A DNA stretch of 64,000 bases from Meghimatium bilineatum. Lineage: Eukaryota > Mollusca > Gastropoda > Stylommatophora > Philomycidae. The stretch is taken from assembly GCA_034231615.1 (NCBI GenBank), contig CM067312.1:7489747-7553746 (forward strand), written 5' to 3'. The notes below the pieces were generated by a model. That model saw only the letters and a program-made list of their open reading frames with translations. It did no database searches and was not told where the DNA came from. This document shows, piece by piece, positions 53,640-64,000 of the stretch. Position 1 is the first letter of the stretch; each line of letters starts with the position of its first letter. A program made the translations under genes and the position numbers.

Positions 53640-53770
53640 ATTGACAGCCAGATATGTGATTTCATTGGTCAAACTACCCCAGATGGCGATTTATGATGAC
53701 GGCAGTTAAACAATACATGAAACTGAAGTGAAATGTGGACGCGGGGGCGGGTCATCTCTCGTCATGCCTG
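53640..53770 (-). promoter_or_regulatory. Promoter-like segment (CCAAT and GC box)
   Basis: Contains GACCAATGAAAT on the minus strand (CCAAT box, near 53670) and GCGGGGGCGGGTC (GC box, near 53742) in a small GC-richer island, about 350-450 bp upstream of a good minus-strand splice donor. No TATA box is evident. The assignment to the zinc-finger gene is inference. Confidence 0.3.
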
Positions 53771-53789
53771 CATAGTTTTACGTTAACAA

Positions 53790-55270
53790 GGTACACCGCA
53801 GATTATTAATACAGATTAACTCAAAGGTGTCCGAATCGCGTGACCTGCTTTTGTTATTTATTGACCAGTGATACCAACATTGCGTGTTTTTGACGAGAAC
53901 AAAAGATGTTTAAAGATTTCACACTATCTTAGAAGGAGTCGCCTGATTTGACACCTAATAATAATAATAATAATTACGTTTCATATCTCAAACATGGAAT
54001 GAAATTGTTTCCCTGGTCCGGATTAAGATAAACAAGTGACTTAGAAACAATGTCTTTGATACTTTTGAGGGGAGACACTGATTCAATGTATTCACTGATA
54101 ATATTGACAATAAATCTATACAAGGATGGTCTGGCGACGGACTCCAACGATAAATGCAATATTTGGACAGATAATGATTCGTGTATGGCTGAGATTTGGC
54201 ATAATCTTCACCAAATATTTTACATAATACGTGACGATAGTCCTACTTGAGAAATGATGTGGACAATAAAACATTTACTATTACGAAGGTAAACTGATAA
54301 AGTCGGAGATGGAGGCTTTTATGTTGAATAAACGTGTCTATTGTTCTGAGTATCGAGAAAACATTTTCCTATTTGACATTTTAACTCCCTGAAGACGACA
54401 TCTCTACAACAAGTCCCCATCTTTTCCTGTATTTAGATATTATTTTGAGCAGGAGCGTAGATACGTTACCAGTAAGGAGGGGGTTATTTTTTTTTACCGT
54501 AACCCTATATTACAGGGTGTAACCCTATATCACAAACCATTTTCTAATCTTTGTGTTCAATTTTAAGTTATTTCCCTTTGAAACCAGATGTTTTTTAAAA
54601 TGAATTCTTGTAATTTCCAAGATGATACAGGATTCGTATGATGTTCTGCATGCATTTAAACTTGTGAAACCCCTTCTTAAAAATAATGTCTCTATTTTTC
54701 TTAGTTTCACTTTAATTAGTTTACTAAATTGTTTTCTAAAATTCAACATCGGTACTGATACTTTAGTTTATTTCTGCATTCAATTTGTGTAAAAAAAAAA
54801 CCTATATTTTCAGTAATCACACAGAGATAAGGGTACCACGACCATAGAAACATTAATATACAACTTTTCCAAGTTTTCTTTGATATATTATGTATACCTG
54901 AATCGTGCCCATTGACGGCATAGAAAATCGCTTTGCAGAATTAATTAGGCCTTGATTGTTACGTAAGCTATATGGTACACTGTATGAACTACAAAAGACA
55001 GTGAGTTTTATTCAGGAGACAGAATTACAGATATAGCCATGTTTCAAGTGAACGAAACAAGAAGATTGTTACGTTTATGATTATTCTCATGTTTTTCGTT
55101 GGTCACTATTTATATATTTGGTTATTTTTGGCAAAATACTCCAAGTATATAAATAATGTACAACGGAACTCACGGGAATAATTAAAAAAGTAACGAATGA
55201 AGGCCTAATCAATTCTGTGCAAAGGTCTTGTATTTCAGACGGTCATATATTAACCTAATGCACTTGAACA
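53790..55270. other. No supported gene
   Basis: Short AAT run at about 53958-53976. The 74-codon minus-strand frame at 54525-54749 (LRKIETLFLRRGFTSLNACR) has no domain I recognise. Otherwise AT-rich unique DNA. Confidence 0.45.
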
Positions 55271-55274
55271 TAAT

Positions 55275-55700
55275 CAGTAAACATATTTTTCTCATGGGAA
55301 AACTTATATGGTGTAACAAAGTGTTTAACATGGAAAACAATGTGCAATAAAGGTTTTAACATGGGAAAACACATGGTGCAATAAAGTGTTTAACATGGAA
55401 AAAAATGATGCAATAAAGGATTTCTCATGGTAAAACGTATATGGTGTAATAAATTGTTTAACATGGGAAAACTTATGTGGTGTAATCATTACCGTATTTA
55501 TACTCGAAGATACCCTAAGCTATTTGAGATATGGGAGCCCTTTATAAGTTCAGATATTATACATCAGTGCCATAAATAATTTTTTGGGGGTCCCCATAAC
55601 AGTGGGGGTCGTAAGCTATAGCTTGTTTAGATTATACGTAAATCCGGTCTTGGGTGCAATAAAGGGTTTATCATGGGAAAACTTATATAGTGTAATAAAG
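55275..55700. repeat. Imperfect ~36-bp repeat, interrupted by a dispersed element
   Basis: ATGGGAAAACTTATATGGTG then TAATAAAGTGTTTAAC recurs about eight times. At 55500-55650 it is interrupted by a copy of the unit that forms the foldback at 20690-21080 (TTTGAGATATGGGAGCCC, ACATCAGTGCCATAAATAAT, TATAGCTTGTTTAGATTATA). Confidence 0.75.
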
Positions 55701-56270
55701 GGTTTTAAAAAGTCTCCCTTCCTCATTTCTAAATCCATATTTTTAAATAATGTGACTTTTTTGAAGCGAAAGAAATCGCAAAGGAGGTGGGGATTTACCC
55801 ACCTTTTGGCTACATTCCTAACACTAATAGTCATGTTCTGATTCGTTAAATAGGGAAGGTTTTGAGCCTCCATAACCTCACTCCCTTATCTGCTGTCTTT
55901 ATTTTTTCATAATACCCCTCTCGTATTTATTTCCTCCAGCAGTATTCAGTTTTTCTCTTTACCACTTTCTCTGAAGACTAGGACAATTCTCGTACTACAA
56001 TGTTTTCTGCAGATATTAATGGAAAATTCCATCATCCTTAAACCCGTGGAAAAAGGGCCGGTAACAGTTTTGTATAGCTAAAACTGCTCACACCCACTTT
56101 TGGAAAATAAATTCTATCACGGTTTAGTAGTAAAACGACATCCAACTATCAGCTATCCCCACACGGCACAAGGAAAGTATAACTTACTTCATCGGATAAC
56201 TACCATCTAGTTATAAGACAAAAAACGCCATCATATTTCAAATCATAACTGGACAATAGTCCAGTTTCTA
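55700..56270. other. No supported gene
   Basis: No exon, tandem array or clear transposon. Confidence 0.45.
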
Positions 56271-56274
56271 AGTC

Positions 56275-56400
56275 TTCTTCTGCGGTTTTGGCCCATTAAC
56301 GCAAGTTACAACGGCGCAACAACACATTTCCACTCTCTGGACTACATCCTGCTGGAAACCTGGTAGGACTGTTGTCCTGCTACAAGAGATTTGAGTTTCT
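56275..56400 (+). mobile_element. Family A interspersed repeat, partial
   Basis: TTTGGCCCATTAACGCAAG, CACTCTCTGGACTACATCCT, GCTGGAAACCTGGTAGGACT, GTTGTCCTGCTACAAGAGAT; the last block is duplicated once. Confidence 0.65.
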
Positions 56401-56524
56401 GTCCTGCTACAAGAGATTTGAGTTTCTATAATTACACCTTACATCAGTAATTACATGTGTTCAAAGTTTTGTTGGATAGTTTTGGTCAAGTACTTGATTC
56501 TATAATATAGCTGTCTTCGTCCAC

Positions 56525-56800
56525 TTTCAGACTTCCACATTGTTGACTAACAAATATAACAGTCAACCGCACACTTCCACATTGTTGACTGGAAATGGTA
56601 ACAGTCAACCCCACACTTCCACATTGTTGACTGGAAATAGTAACAGTCAACCGCACACTTCCACATTGTTGACTGGAAATGGTAACAGTCAACCCCACAC
56701 TTCCACATTGTTGACTGGAAATGGTAGCAGTCAACCTCAGACTTCCACATTGTAGACTGGAAATGGTAACAGTCAACTCCAGACTTCCACATTGAGGACT
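56525..56800. repeat. 42-bp minisatellite, about 6.5 copies
   Basis: CTTCCACATTGTTGACTGGA then AATGGTAACAGTCAACCCCA plus CA. Within the unit GTTGACTG and CAGTCAAC are inverted, so each copy contains a potential hairpin. Confidence 0.92.
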
Positions 56801-57146
56801 CAACCCCAAGCTCTGACCAGTGCCGCAGAGTTTTTCATGAAAGGAGGCAAGAACGTGGTCAAGCTATTCACCTTTTTTCTTTGTATATTGGGCAGGTCAA
56901 CAATAAATCTTCGGCTGTCAATGCGCTTATGTTTTAGGCGCCTTTGATTTGAGAGTGATCACGTTTTCACTTTGATTTTGAGAGTGGCTTTAATTGCTGT
57001 TTTGGCTGCCTCATAAATCGTTTATATGTCACTCTGGCAATGCACAACTTTCTTTGGCGAGTTTATCTGCGGCTGCGGCATCATTTCAGGGAATGTAGCT
57101 CTGTGCTGGTTTTCACTGGATTATGCTAGTGTGTAACTGAGCTATA

Positions 57147-57290
57147 TTTCTTCTTCTTCTGCGTTCGTTCTCAAACTCCTGCAGATTAGCAGGATGTAGT
57201 CCGGAGAAAGAAATGCTTTGTGTCATGGTTTACATCATTGCTGCGATATCTGCGCCTTTCGGCCTGAAACATCCGACTTAAGCATATCTA
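57147..57290 (-). mobile_element. Family B interspersed repeat (3' part)
   Basis: TTCTTCTTCTGCGTTCGTTC, TCAAACTCCTGCAGATTAGC, AGGATGTAGTCCGGAGAA, GCGATATCTGCGCCTTTCGG, GAAACATCCGACTTAAGC. Nearly unmutated relative to the copy at 57725. The DNA 56820-57145 shows no gene. Confidence 0.8.
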
Positions 57291-57724
57291 TATTTTATAG
57301 CTGTCTTACTCATTGCAATATTATTTTGTTGACAGTCCCTTAAATGTTATGTTTTAACGTTAACAATTATTTTCTTTCCCCGGTGGAGTAAAGTATTTGA
57401 TTCATGTTTTTGACATGATTCATTTTGAATTGATTTTGTGACAAAGCTTGTCAGAACAATATTTTTACTATTTTCTGAATTTTTGCTTGAATCTCCAACT
57501 ACCCTGTTTTAGTCTGCTGTGGTAGTGTAGTGACTGAGTCGTCGACCAGGTGTTTCGGGTTTCCACATTACTCCTCATTATTGTACAATGCTCTCAATTA
57601 ATATTTCCACATTACTCATTATTGTACAATGGTCCCAGCTAATATTGCGAGATTACTGCTCATTATACAATGCCCCTACCTAATATCTAACAAGACGAAC
57701 ACCAAAACTTCAATGTACACGATA

Positions 57725-58048
57725 TCGAAGACCTGACGCCCCTGTGTTGCCGGAGCCCGGAAGGGGAGCAAAAAATAGCAACACTGTTTACCTTTCACGC
57801 ATGTCGTATGAGGCGACTAAGGAAGTTATGTGATGGAGTTGGCTGTCGCATATTTCCATTATATATATATATTTCCTATATAATACATATATGGTAAGTG
57901 ACCCAAAGCCTTGCTGAAGTCGGATGTGTCAGGCCGAAAGGCGCAGTTATCGAAGCAATGCTGTAAACAATGACACAACGCATTCCGTTCTCCGGACTAC
58001 ATCCTGCTAATCTGCAGGAGTTTGAGAACGAACGCAGAAGAAGAAGAC
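57725..58048 (+). mobile_element. Family B interspersed repeat, fullest copy
   Basis: The longest copy: TTGCCGGAGCCCGGAAGGGG, AGCAAAAAATAGCAACACTG, GTCGTATGAGGCGACTAAGG, GTTGGCTGTCGC, GCTGAAGTCGGATGTGTCAG, GCCGAAAGGCGCAG, CTCCGGACTACATCCTGCTA, TCTGCAGGAGTTTGAGAACG and a final GAAGAAGAAG. About 320 bp; no open frame or inverted ends. It interrupts a loose repeat of CATTATTGTACAATG units (57580-57690 and 58140-58310). Confidence 0.8.
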
Positions 58049-58049
58049 C

Positions 58050-58888
58050 TGAACATACTGGACATAACTGAGGGGCTTACAGAGTGGCAATGAGGACAAA
58101 GTTCTGTAAAGGACACGCCACACAGATAGCTCCAGATATTGGTCATTATTGTACAATACTCCCACCTAATATTTCCACATAGACATACGGCACAAGACAG
58201 AAGGATTCAGGGAGTTCATTGGAAAAATAACTTTCTGGAGAGAATACGTCACATGAAACACGGGTCATTATTGTAAAATCTCCCACCTAAAATTCTCACA
58301 GTATTGCTCATTATGCCAGTTTGTCACTAGATTGTACAAGTACAATTTCTCAACAATTCCTAATTCTCTAGTTATTTATTACTATTAGTTTTATGTGTAG
58401 TTTGTGTTTCATTTTTACATTTACTTCCAACAAAATCCGCCTACATTTGAGACGAATAATCATTGCCGATTCGTGACAATACATCTTTGATGAAGTTCAA
58501 AACACGGCTCCTAGAAGACAACAATACACAGATAATTAAGATAGCAAACTATGGCAGTAGATTGTCAGATTTCAATGCCTTAACGAAGACGGTGGGCGAT
58601 CCTAGTCACTGACCGTGGCCAGGATAGATGTCTGAAGATAAAAGATGAATACAGATTTGAATAACTCACCAGGGACGATGTCCAGTTTCTTAATGAACAG
58701 GCTATAGACCCAGTTACTTAACAAACTGTCATTGTTGAAGTCTTTCAAACATTTATTTTAATTGTACTCACACTGTTGGAAGTCTTGCTGTCACAAATCA
58801 CCAGGTGGATATGGTTTTTAAAATAGTTTCTAGGGCCACTGTCCAACACACAATTCGTATAATCGGAAATTGGCATCATATCTTATGT
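58050..58888. other. No supported gene
   Basis: Apart from the loose CATTATTGTACAATG-type units at 58140-58310 nothing is recognised. Confidence 0.45.
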
Positions 58889-58889
58889 G

Positions 58890-59115
58890 TTTGAGTTAAG
58901 TTAGAAGGTTTGAAGAGTGTGAAGATTGACTTAATTGTATTCGGGTTACCCTATTTAAACTCTGTCTCTCTCATCCAATCAACACGACGCCCGCCGAGTG
59001 TACCACGCACAGCACGTAACTCTTAGCTTCAATCGATAAAATTCACAGGGGGTTCCGAAAATATACACTTGTAAACAAGATGTCGCGAGAGGGATTCGAA
59101 CCCACGAACTCATGT
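58890..59115 (-). mobile_element. SINE type 2, fullest copy
   Basis: From 59115 downward on the minus strand: TGGGTTCGAATCCCTCTCGC (B-box region), ACATCTTGTTTACAAGTG, GCTAAGAGTTACGTGCTGTG, then a tail matching GAGAGAGACAGAG. The middle and tail match 3165-3245, 59690-59830 and 42830-43440. Confidence 0.6.
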
Positions 59116-59229
59116 ACAATGGGGTGGCTTCTTCAAAGCTGTATGTTATACCAGGGGACTCTCAGAAATAACGTCTCTAAAGCTGTGTGTCATACCAGGA
59201 GACTCTCAGGGGTGTGCAGTGATGTGAAA

Positions 59230-59525
59230 TACGGCTTTTCTCCTATTTATCTTTCCATCTATTTTTCCATCAATCTACCAATCTATATATCCATCCATCA
59301 TCTATCAATCCATTCATATATTTTTTCCTCCATATATCTATCCACCCATCTATTTATCTTTCCATCCACATACCTATCTATCCATGCATATATCCATCTA
59401 TCGATCCATCCATCATTCCATCCATCTTAAATCTTTCTATATATACTATCCATCTATATACTTTCTAACTATCCATCTTTCCATCTATCGGAAAGATCCA
59501 TCTATCGTCCTGTCCATTCATCTAT
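59230..59525. repeat. Degenerate CATCTATC-type simple repeat
   Basis: ATCTATCCATCCATC-like pyrimidine-rich strand with many variants; the plus-strand open frame (IYLSIHLS...) is a by-product. Confidence 0.85.
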
Positions 59526-59689
59526 AGGGTCTACACATTGTAGCTCCCTTCAAGGAATATATGCTCAACAAACCAAAAGTCCTCTAGTCGTTTCGTGATG
59601 GTCCATTGGTTTCCAAATCTGTTATCCATTATTGTTGATGTCATAATCCAATCTACAGTTAGCAGAGGATCGTCTGAGATAATGATGAA

Positions 59690-59835
59690 GCCGTTCCATT
59701 TGATTTCATGCGGTATCAGGGGTTCGAACCCCTTCGTAACGTCTTGTTTATAAATGGATTTTATTTTGTGACCAGATTATCACTTCAAGCTACGTGCTAT
59801 GAACGATACTCTCGGTAGACGGTGAATAGTGCATT
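59690..59835 (+). mobile_element. SINE type 2
   Basis: GGTATCAGGGGTTCGAACCC (B-box), GTCTTGTTTATAAATGGATT, AGCTACGTGCTATGAACGAT and ACTCTCGGTAGACGG in order. Confidence 0.6.
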
Positions 59836-60069
59836 ATCGTTAATCTTCTACGCCTTCTGAGCCCTTTTTCGATCTATAGCAAAAAAGATGACAAGACATC
59901 CTTGTGTTTATCTCAAATGTGTCTTATCAAGCTTCTCATTGATAATGCTACATTTCATTCCTTGGTATAATTTTTCCTATGATGTTTGCACACTTGGTTA
60001 GAACTCGATGTTTGAATAACTTCCTCGGTGACTTTTCATAGTCAATATAATATATATATATGTAGTGAT

Positions 60070-60462
60070 GAAGTTATCTGCTTCTTCATAATCAACAAAA
60101 TCTATGAATTCTAAGTTATCTGCTTCTTCATAATCAACAAAATCTATGAATTCTAAGTTACCGGCTTCTTCATAATCAACAAAATCTATGAATTCTAAGT
60201 TACCGGCTTCTTCATAATCTACAAAATCTATGAATTCTAAGTTACCGGCTTCTTCATAATCAACAAAATCTATGAATTCTAAGTTATCTGCTTCTTCATA
60301 ATCAACAAAATCTATGAATTCTAAGTTACCGGCTTCTTCATAATCTACAAAATCTATGAATTCTAAGTTACCGGCTTCTTCATAATCTACAAAATCTATG
60401 AATTCTAAGTTGTATGCTTCTTCATAATGACCAAAATCTATGAATTCTAAGTTGTATGCTAC
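60070..60462. repeat. 42-bp minisatellite, about 9 copies
   Basis: ATAATCAACAAAATCTATGA then ATTCTAAGTTACCGGCTTCT plus TC. Units with ATCTGC, CCGGC and GTATGC alternate in an ordered way. The minus strand has a 167-codon open frame (repeated FIDFVDYEEAGNLE), explained by the 42-bp unit length. Confidence 0.93.
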
Positions 60463-60529
60463 CATTAAGCGTAAAGCTGATGTATGTGCGTGATCTGTCA
60501 TATCGAACCCCTATCTGTTATTTTGGCTG

Positions 60530-60690
60530 ATTTGTCTATGACATCAGTTAATATATTTAGAATAATCCTGTTTGTCTATGACATCAGTTAATATATTTAG
60601 AATAATCCTGTTTGTCTATGACATCAGTTAATATATTTAGAATAATCCTGTTTGTCTATGACATCAGTTAATATATTTAGAATAATTCTG
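60530..60690. repeat. 40-bp minisatellite, 4 copies
   Basis: Perfect units of TGTCTATGACATCAGTTAAT then ATATTTAGAATAATCCTGTT; only the last copy has a substitution. Confidence 0.95.
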
Positions 60691-60834
60691 TTAAGTATTT
60701 AACCTAGAAAAGATAATAGAATTTTGACATTTTAGTCACCTATTAGTTTAACCACAAAAGGACAAAGGCTAACTGATAGAAGACAAAAGTAAAACATCAA
60801 GACGATTTGACAAATTTTCACAAGTGACAGATTG

Positions 60835-60955
60835 TCAGACTATTCCCAAACTTTCATTAGTCGCCTCCTACGACATACCTGAAAAGAAGACAAGTGACCC
60901 TATTCTTTCCACATTGAACTAAAAATCCAGGTCCCGGATGCGACACCGTTGCAAT
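60835..60955 (-). mobile_element. Family B interspersed repeat (5' part only)
   Basis: Reverse of the start of family B: CATTAGTCGCCTCCTACGAC, AAGACAAGTGACCCTATTCT, CCAGGTCCCGGATGCGACAC. It ends exactly where the satellite begins. Confidence 0.65.
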
Positions 60956-63398
60956 CTTTTAAATATCTTTTAAATATCTTTTAAATATCTTTTAAATATC
61001 TTTTAAATATCTTTTAAATATCTTTTAAATATCTTTTAAATAAATATCTTTTAAATAAATATCTTTTAAATAAATATCTTTTAAATAAATATCTTTTAAA
61101 TAAATATCTTTTAAATAAATATCTTTTAAATAAATATCTTTTAAATAAATATCTTTTAAATAAATATCTTTTAAATAAATATCTTTTAAATAAATATCTT
61201 TTAAATAAATATCTTTTAAATAAATATCTTTTAAATAAATATCTTTTAAATAAATATCTTTTAAATAAATATCTTTTAAATAAATATCTTTTAAATAAAT
61301 ATCTTTTAAATAAATATCTTTTAAATAAATATCTTTTAAATAAATATCTTTTAAATAAATATCTTTTAAATAAATATCTTTTAAATAAATATCTTTTAAA
61401 TAAATATCTTTTAAATAAATATCTTTTAAATAAATATCTTTTAAATAAATATCTTTTAAATAAATATCTTTTAAATAAATATCTTTTAAATAAATATCTT
61501 TTAAATAAATATCTTTTAAATAAATATCTTTTAAATAAATATCTTTTAAATAAATATCTTTTAAATAAATATCTTTTAAATAAATATCTTTTAAATAAAT
61601 ATCTTTTAAATAAATATCTTTTAAATAAATATCTTTTAAATAAATATCTTTTAAATAAATATCTTTTAAATAAATATCTTTTAAATAAATATCTTTTAAA
61701 TAAATATCTTTTAAATAAATATCTTTTAAATAAATATCTTTTAAATAAATATCTTTTAAATAAATATCTTTTAAATAAATATCTTTTAAATAAATATCTT
61801 TTAAATAAATATCTTTTAAATAAATATCTTTTAAATAAATATCTTTTAAATAAATATCTTTTAAATAAATATCTTTTAAATAAATATCTTTTAAATAAAT
61901 ATCTTTTAAATAAATATCTTTTAAATCAATATCTTTTAAATCAATATCTTTTAAATCAATATCTTTTAAATCAATATCTTTTAAATCAATATCTTTTAAA
62001 TCAATATCTTTTAAATCAATATCTTTTAAATCAATATCTTTTAAATCAATATCTTTTAAATCAATATCTTTTAAATCAATATCTTTTAAATAAATATCTT
62101 TTAAATAAATATCTTTTAAATAAATATCTTTTAAATAAATATCTTTTAAATAAATATCTTTTAAATAAATATCTTTTAAATAAATATCTTTTAAATAAAT
62201 ATCTTTTAAATAAATATCTTTTAAATAAATATCTTTTAAATAAATATCTTTTAAATAAATATCTTTTAAATAAATATCTTTTAAATAAATATCTTTTAAA
62301 TAAATATCTTTTAAATAAATATCTTTTAAATAAATATCTTTTAAATAAATATCTTTTAAATAAATATCTTTTAAATATCTTTTAAATAAATATCTTTTAA
62401 ATAAATATCTTTTAAATAAATATCTTTTAAATAAATATCTTTTAAATATCTTTTAAATATCTTTTAAATATCTTTTAAATATCTTTTAAATATCTTTTAA
62501 ATATCTTTTAAATATCTTTTAAATATCTTTTAAATATCTTTTAAATATCTTTTAAATATCTTTTAAATATCTTTTAAATATCTTTTAAATATCTTTTAAA
62601 TATCTTTTAAATATCTTTTAAATATCTTTTAAATAAATATCTTTTAAATAAATATCTTTTAAATATCTTTTAAATAAATATCTTTTAAATATCTTTTAAA
62701 TAAATATCTTTTAAATAAATATCTTTTAAATAAATATCTTTTAAATAAATATCTTTTAAATAAATATCTTTTAAATAAATATCTTTTAAATAAATATCTT
62801 TTAAATAAATATCTTTTAAATAAATATCTTTTAAATAAATATCTTTTAAATAAATATCTTTTAAATATCTTTTAAATAAATATCTTTTAAATAAATATCT
62901 TTTAAATAAATATCTTTTAAATAAATATCTTTTAAATATCTTTTAAATATCTTTTAAATATCTTTTAAATATCTTTTAAATATCTTTTAAATATCTTTTA
63001 AATATCTTTTAAATATCTTTTAAATATCTTTTAAATATCTTTTAAATATCTTTTAAATATCTTTTAAATATCTTTTAAATATCTTTTAAATATCTTTTAA
63101 ATATCTTTTAAATATCTTTTAAATATCTTTTAAATATCTTTTAAATATCTTTTAAATATCTTTTAAATATCTTTTAAATATCTTTTAAATATCTTTTAAA
63201 TATCTTTTAAATATCTTTTAAATATCTTTTAAATATCTTTTAAATATCTTTTAAATATCTTTTAAATATCTTTTAAATATCTTTTAAATATCTTTTAAAT
63301 ATCTTTTAAATATCTTTTAAATATCTTTTAAATATCTTTTAAATATCTTTTAAATATCTTTTAAATATCTTTTAAATATCTTTTAATATCTTTTAGGT
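60953..63398. repeat. 2.4-kb satellite of mixed 11-bp and 15-bp units
   Basis: Two unit types: ATCTTTTAAAT (11 bp) and ATCTTTTAAATAAAT (15 bp, a duplicated AAAT). The order is 11-bp units, a long block of 15-bp units, a block of ATCTTTTAAATCAAT at about 61922-62090, more 15-bp units, 11-bp units, an interleaved zone near 62630-62700, 15-bp again, and a final long block of 11-bp units. Every unit holds the DraI palindrome TTTAAA. No coding content. Confidence 0.97.
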
Positions 63399-63399
63399 A

Positions 63400-63740
63400 A
63401 CTTGACAAGATATTCTTTCGTCTCTTGGTATTTCTTGCTACCATATTTTACCAATCAGTTTGTACATTCAGTATATTGATATATCTGTATTTGCTGTGAT
63501 GCCCTTTGATAAGATACTGTCTTGGCCGGATGCCTGTCCAACTTTTAGAAATTTTAATGGTCTTCCTACATATTCTTTAAAAGGTTTCCCCCTGGTTAAC
63601 ATACAATTCCTTGCCTATGGACATTATATCTAATGGGACTAGATGGCTGACGGAACGGCACGCAGAGCATATATGGAATGTCCCCAGTGCTGTAACACTT
63701 GTTCCTAATCAAGAAGGACCTGTGGTTTTATTATGTTTAA
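63400..63740. other. No supported gene
   Basis: Unique-looking DNA after the satellite; plus-strand frames lack domains. Confidence 0.4.
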
Positions 63741-63759
63741 AAGTTTTTCGAAAGTTTAA

Positions 63760-63955
63760 AAGTTTTATTATGTTTAAAAGTTTTTCGAAAGGCTCTCCAT
63801 CTCGTCATCTGTTTCTTGGTGTCACTAATCACCTTACTTTTCTTATCTTTGATGAGACCACTTGATTGTTTATATTTCCCCTCCGTTAAAGTTGCACAGG
63901 TCTCTCATACACAAGTGTATCCCCCCCCCCCCAGCAGCGGCTTCTGCCTGTCTCG
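63760..63955 (-). pseudogene. LINE linker fragment
   Basis: Minus strand: LARQAEAAAGGGGYTCVYE, then in another frame SGLIKDKKSKVISDTKKQMT followed by RWRAF. This matches the region before reverse transcriptase in many LINEs (A..G....VY..TR.L ... V.DK.G..I......RW.EHF). A C run at 63921-63932 may be the cause of one frameshift. The element continues beyond or is truncated at the window end. Confidence 0.5.
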
Positions 63956-64000
63956 CTAACACATCTATACATTTCTTCTTGTACTTTATGACATTTATTT

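Noticed and set aside
60001..60501. 167-codon minus-strand open frame with repeated FIDFVDYEEAGNLE
   Set aside because: It lies on a 42-bp minisatellite; a unit length divisible by three with no stop in one unit keeps the frame open. No conserved flank, domain or splice context.

Overview
This is nuclear DNA from an animal, AT-rich, with spliced genes, GT-AG introns, and very dense LINE, SINE, MITE and minisatellite content. The mix of LINE families and tRNA-derived SINEs resembles what I know of marine invertebrates, most likely a mollusc. That placement is inference from repeat style, not from a diagnostic gene.

Two protein-coding genes can be reconstructed across introns, both on the minus strand. 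Gene 1 (13383 down to 10809) is an atypical Rho-family small GTPase in three recognised exons; its short first coding exon was not found. Gene 2 (46842 down to 35141, possibly starting near 53.3-53.8 kb) is a C2H2 zinc-finger protein. It has one huge exon (524 codons from the chosen Met) and four small exons whose splice phases all agree. That exon is low-complexity and carries a basic nuclear-localisation stretch and two CtBP-like motifs. The last exon(s) of gene 2 were not found. A third, isolated candidate exon at 30116-30362 has a weak resemblance to glycolipid-transfer-protein domains.

Most of the rest is repeats. Fragments of at least five LINE types were recognised. They include a LINE with a C-terminal zinc finger (4.0, 13.6, 24.8-26.4, 32.8-34.2 kb), a LINE ending in the LLEGKV...GDGT tail plus (GAT)n (17.7, 31, 40.5-41.6, 51.4 kb), and RNase H-bearing LINEs (10.0-10.5, 17.9-18.4, 36.6-37.1, 38.9-39.6 kb). 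There are two related unclassified ~150-320 bp repeat families ending in GAAGAAGAAG (called A and B here), at least four tRNA-derived SINE types, several palindromic or foldback elements, a hAT MITE with an 8-bp target duplication, and a decayed Tigger-like remnant.

More than 35 tandem arrays are present. The largest is a 2.4-kb array of mixed 11- and 15-bp units (60953-63398). The most informative are a minisatellite built from the reverse-transcriptase catalytic box (41.1-41.5 kb), a 31-bp array flanked by long inverted repeats (31.65-32.58 kb), and a short repeat that has triplicated a 3' splice site of the GTPase gene (11.1-11.23 kb). No bacterial-type operon, CRISPR array, rRNA or functional tRNA gene was seen. 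The genes show no sign of working together; they are neighbours separated by repeat-filled DNA.
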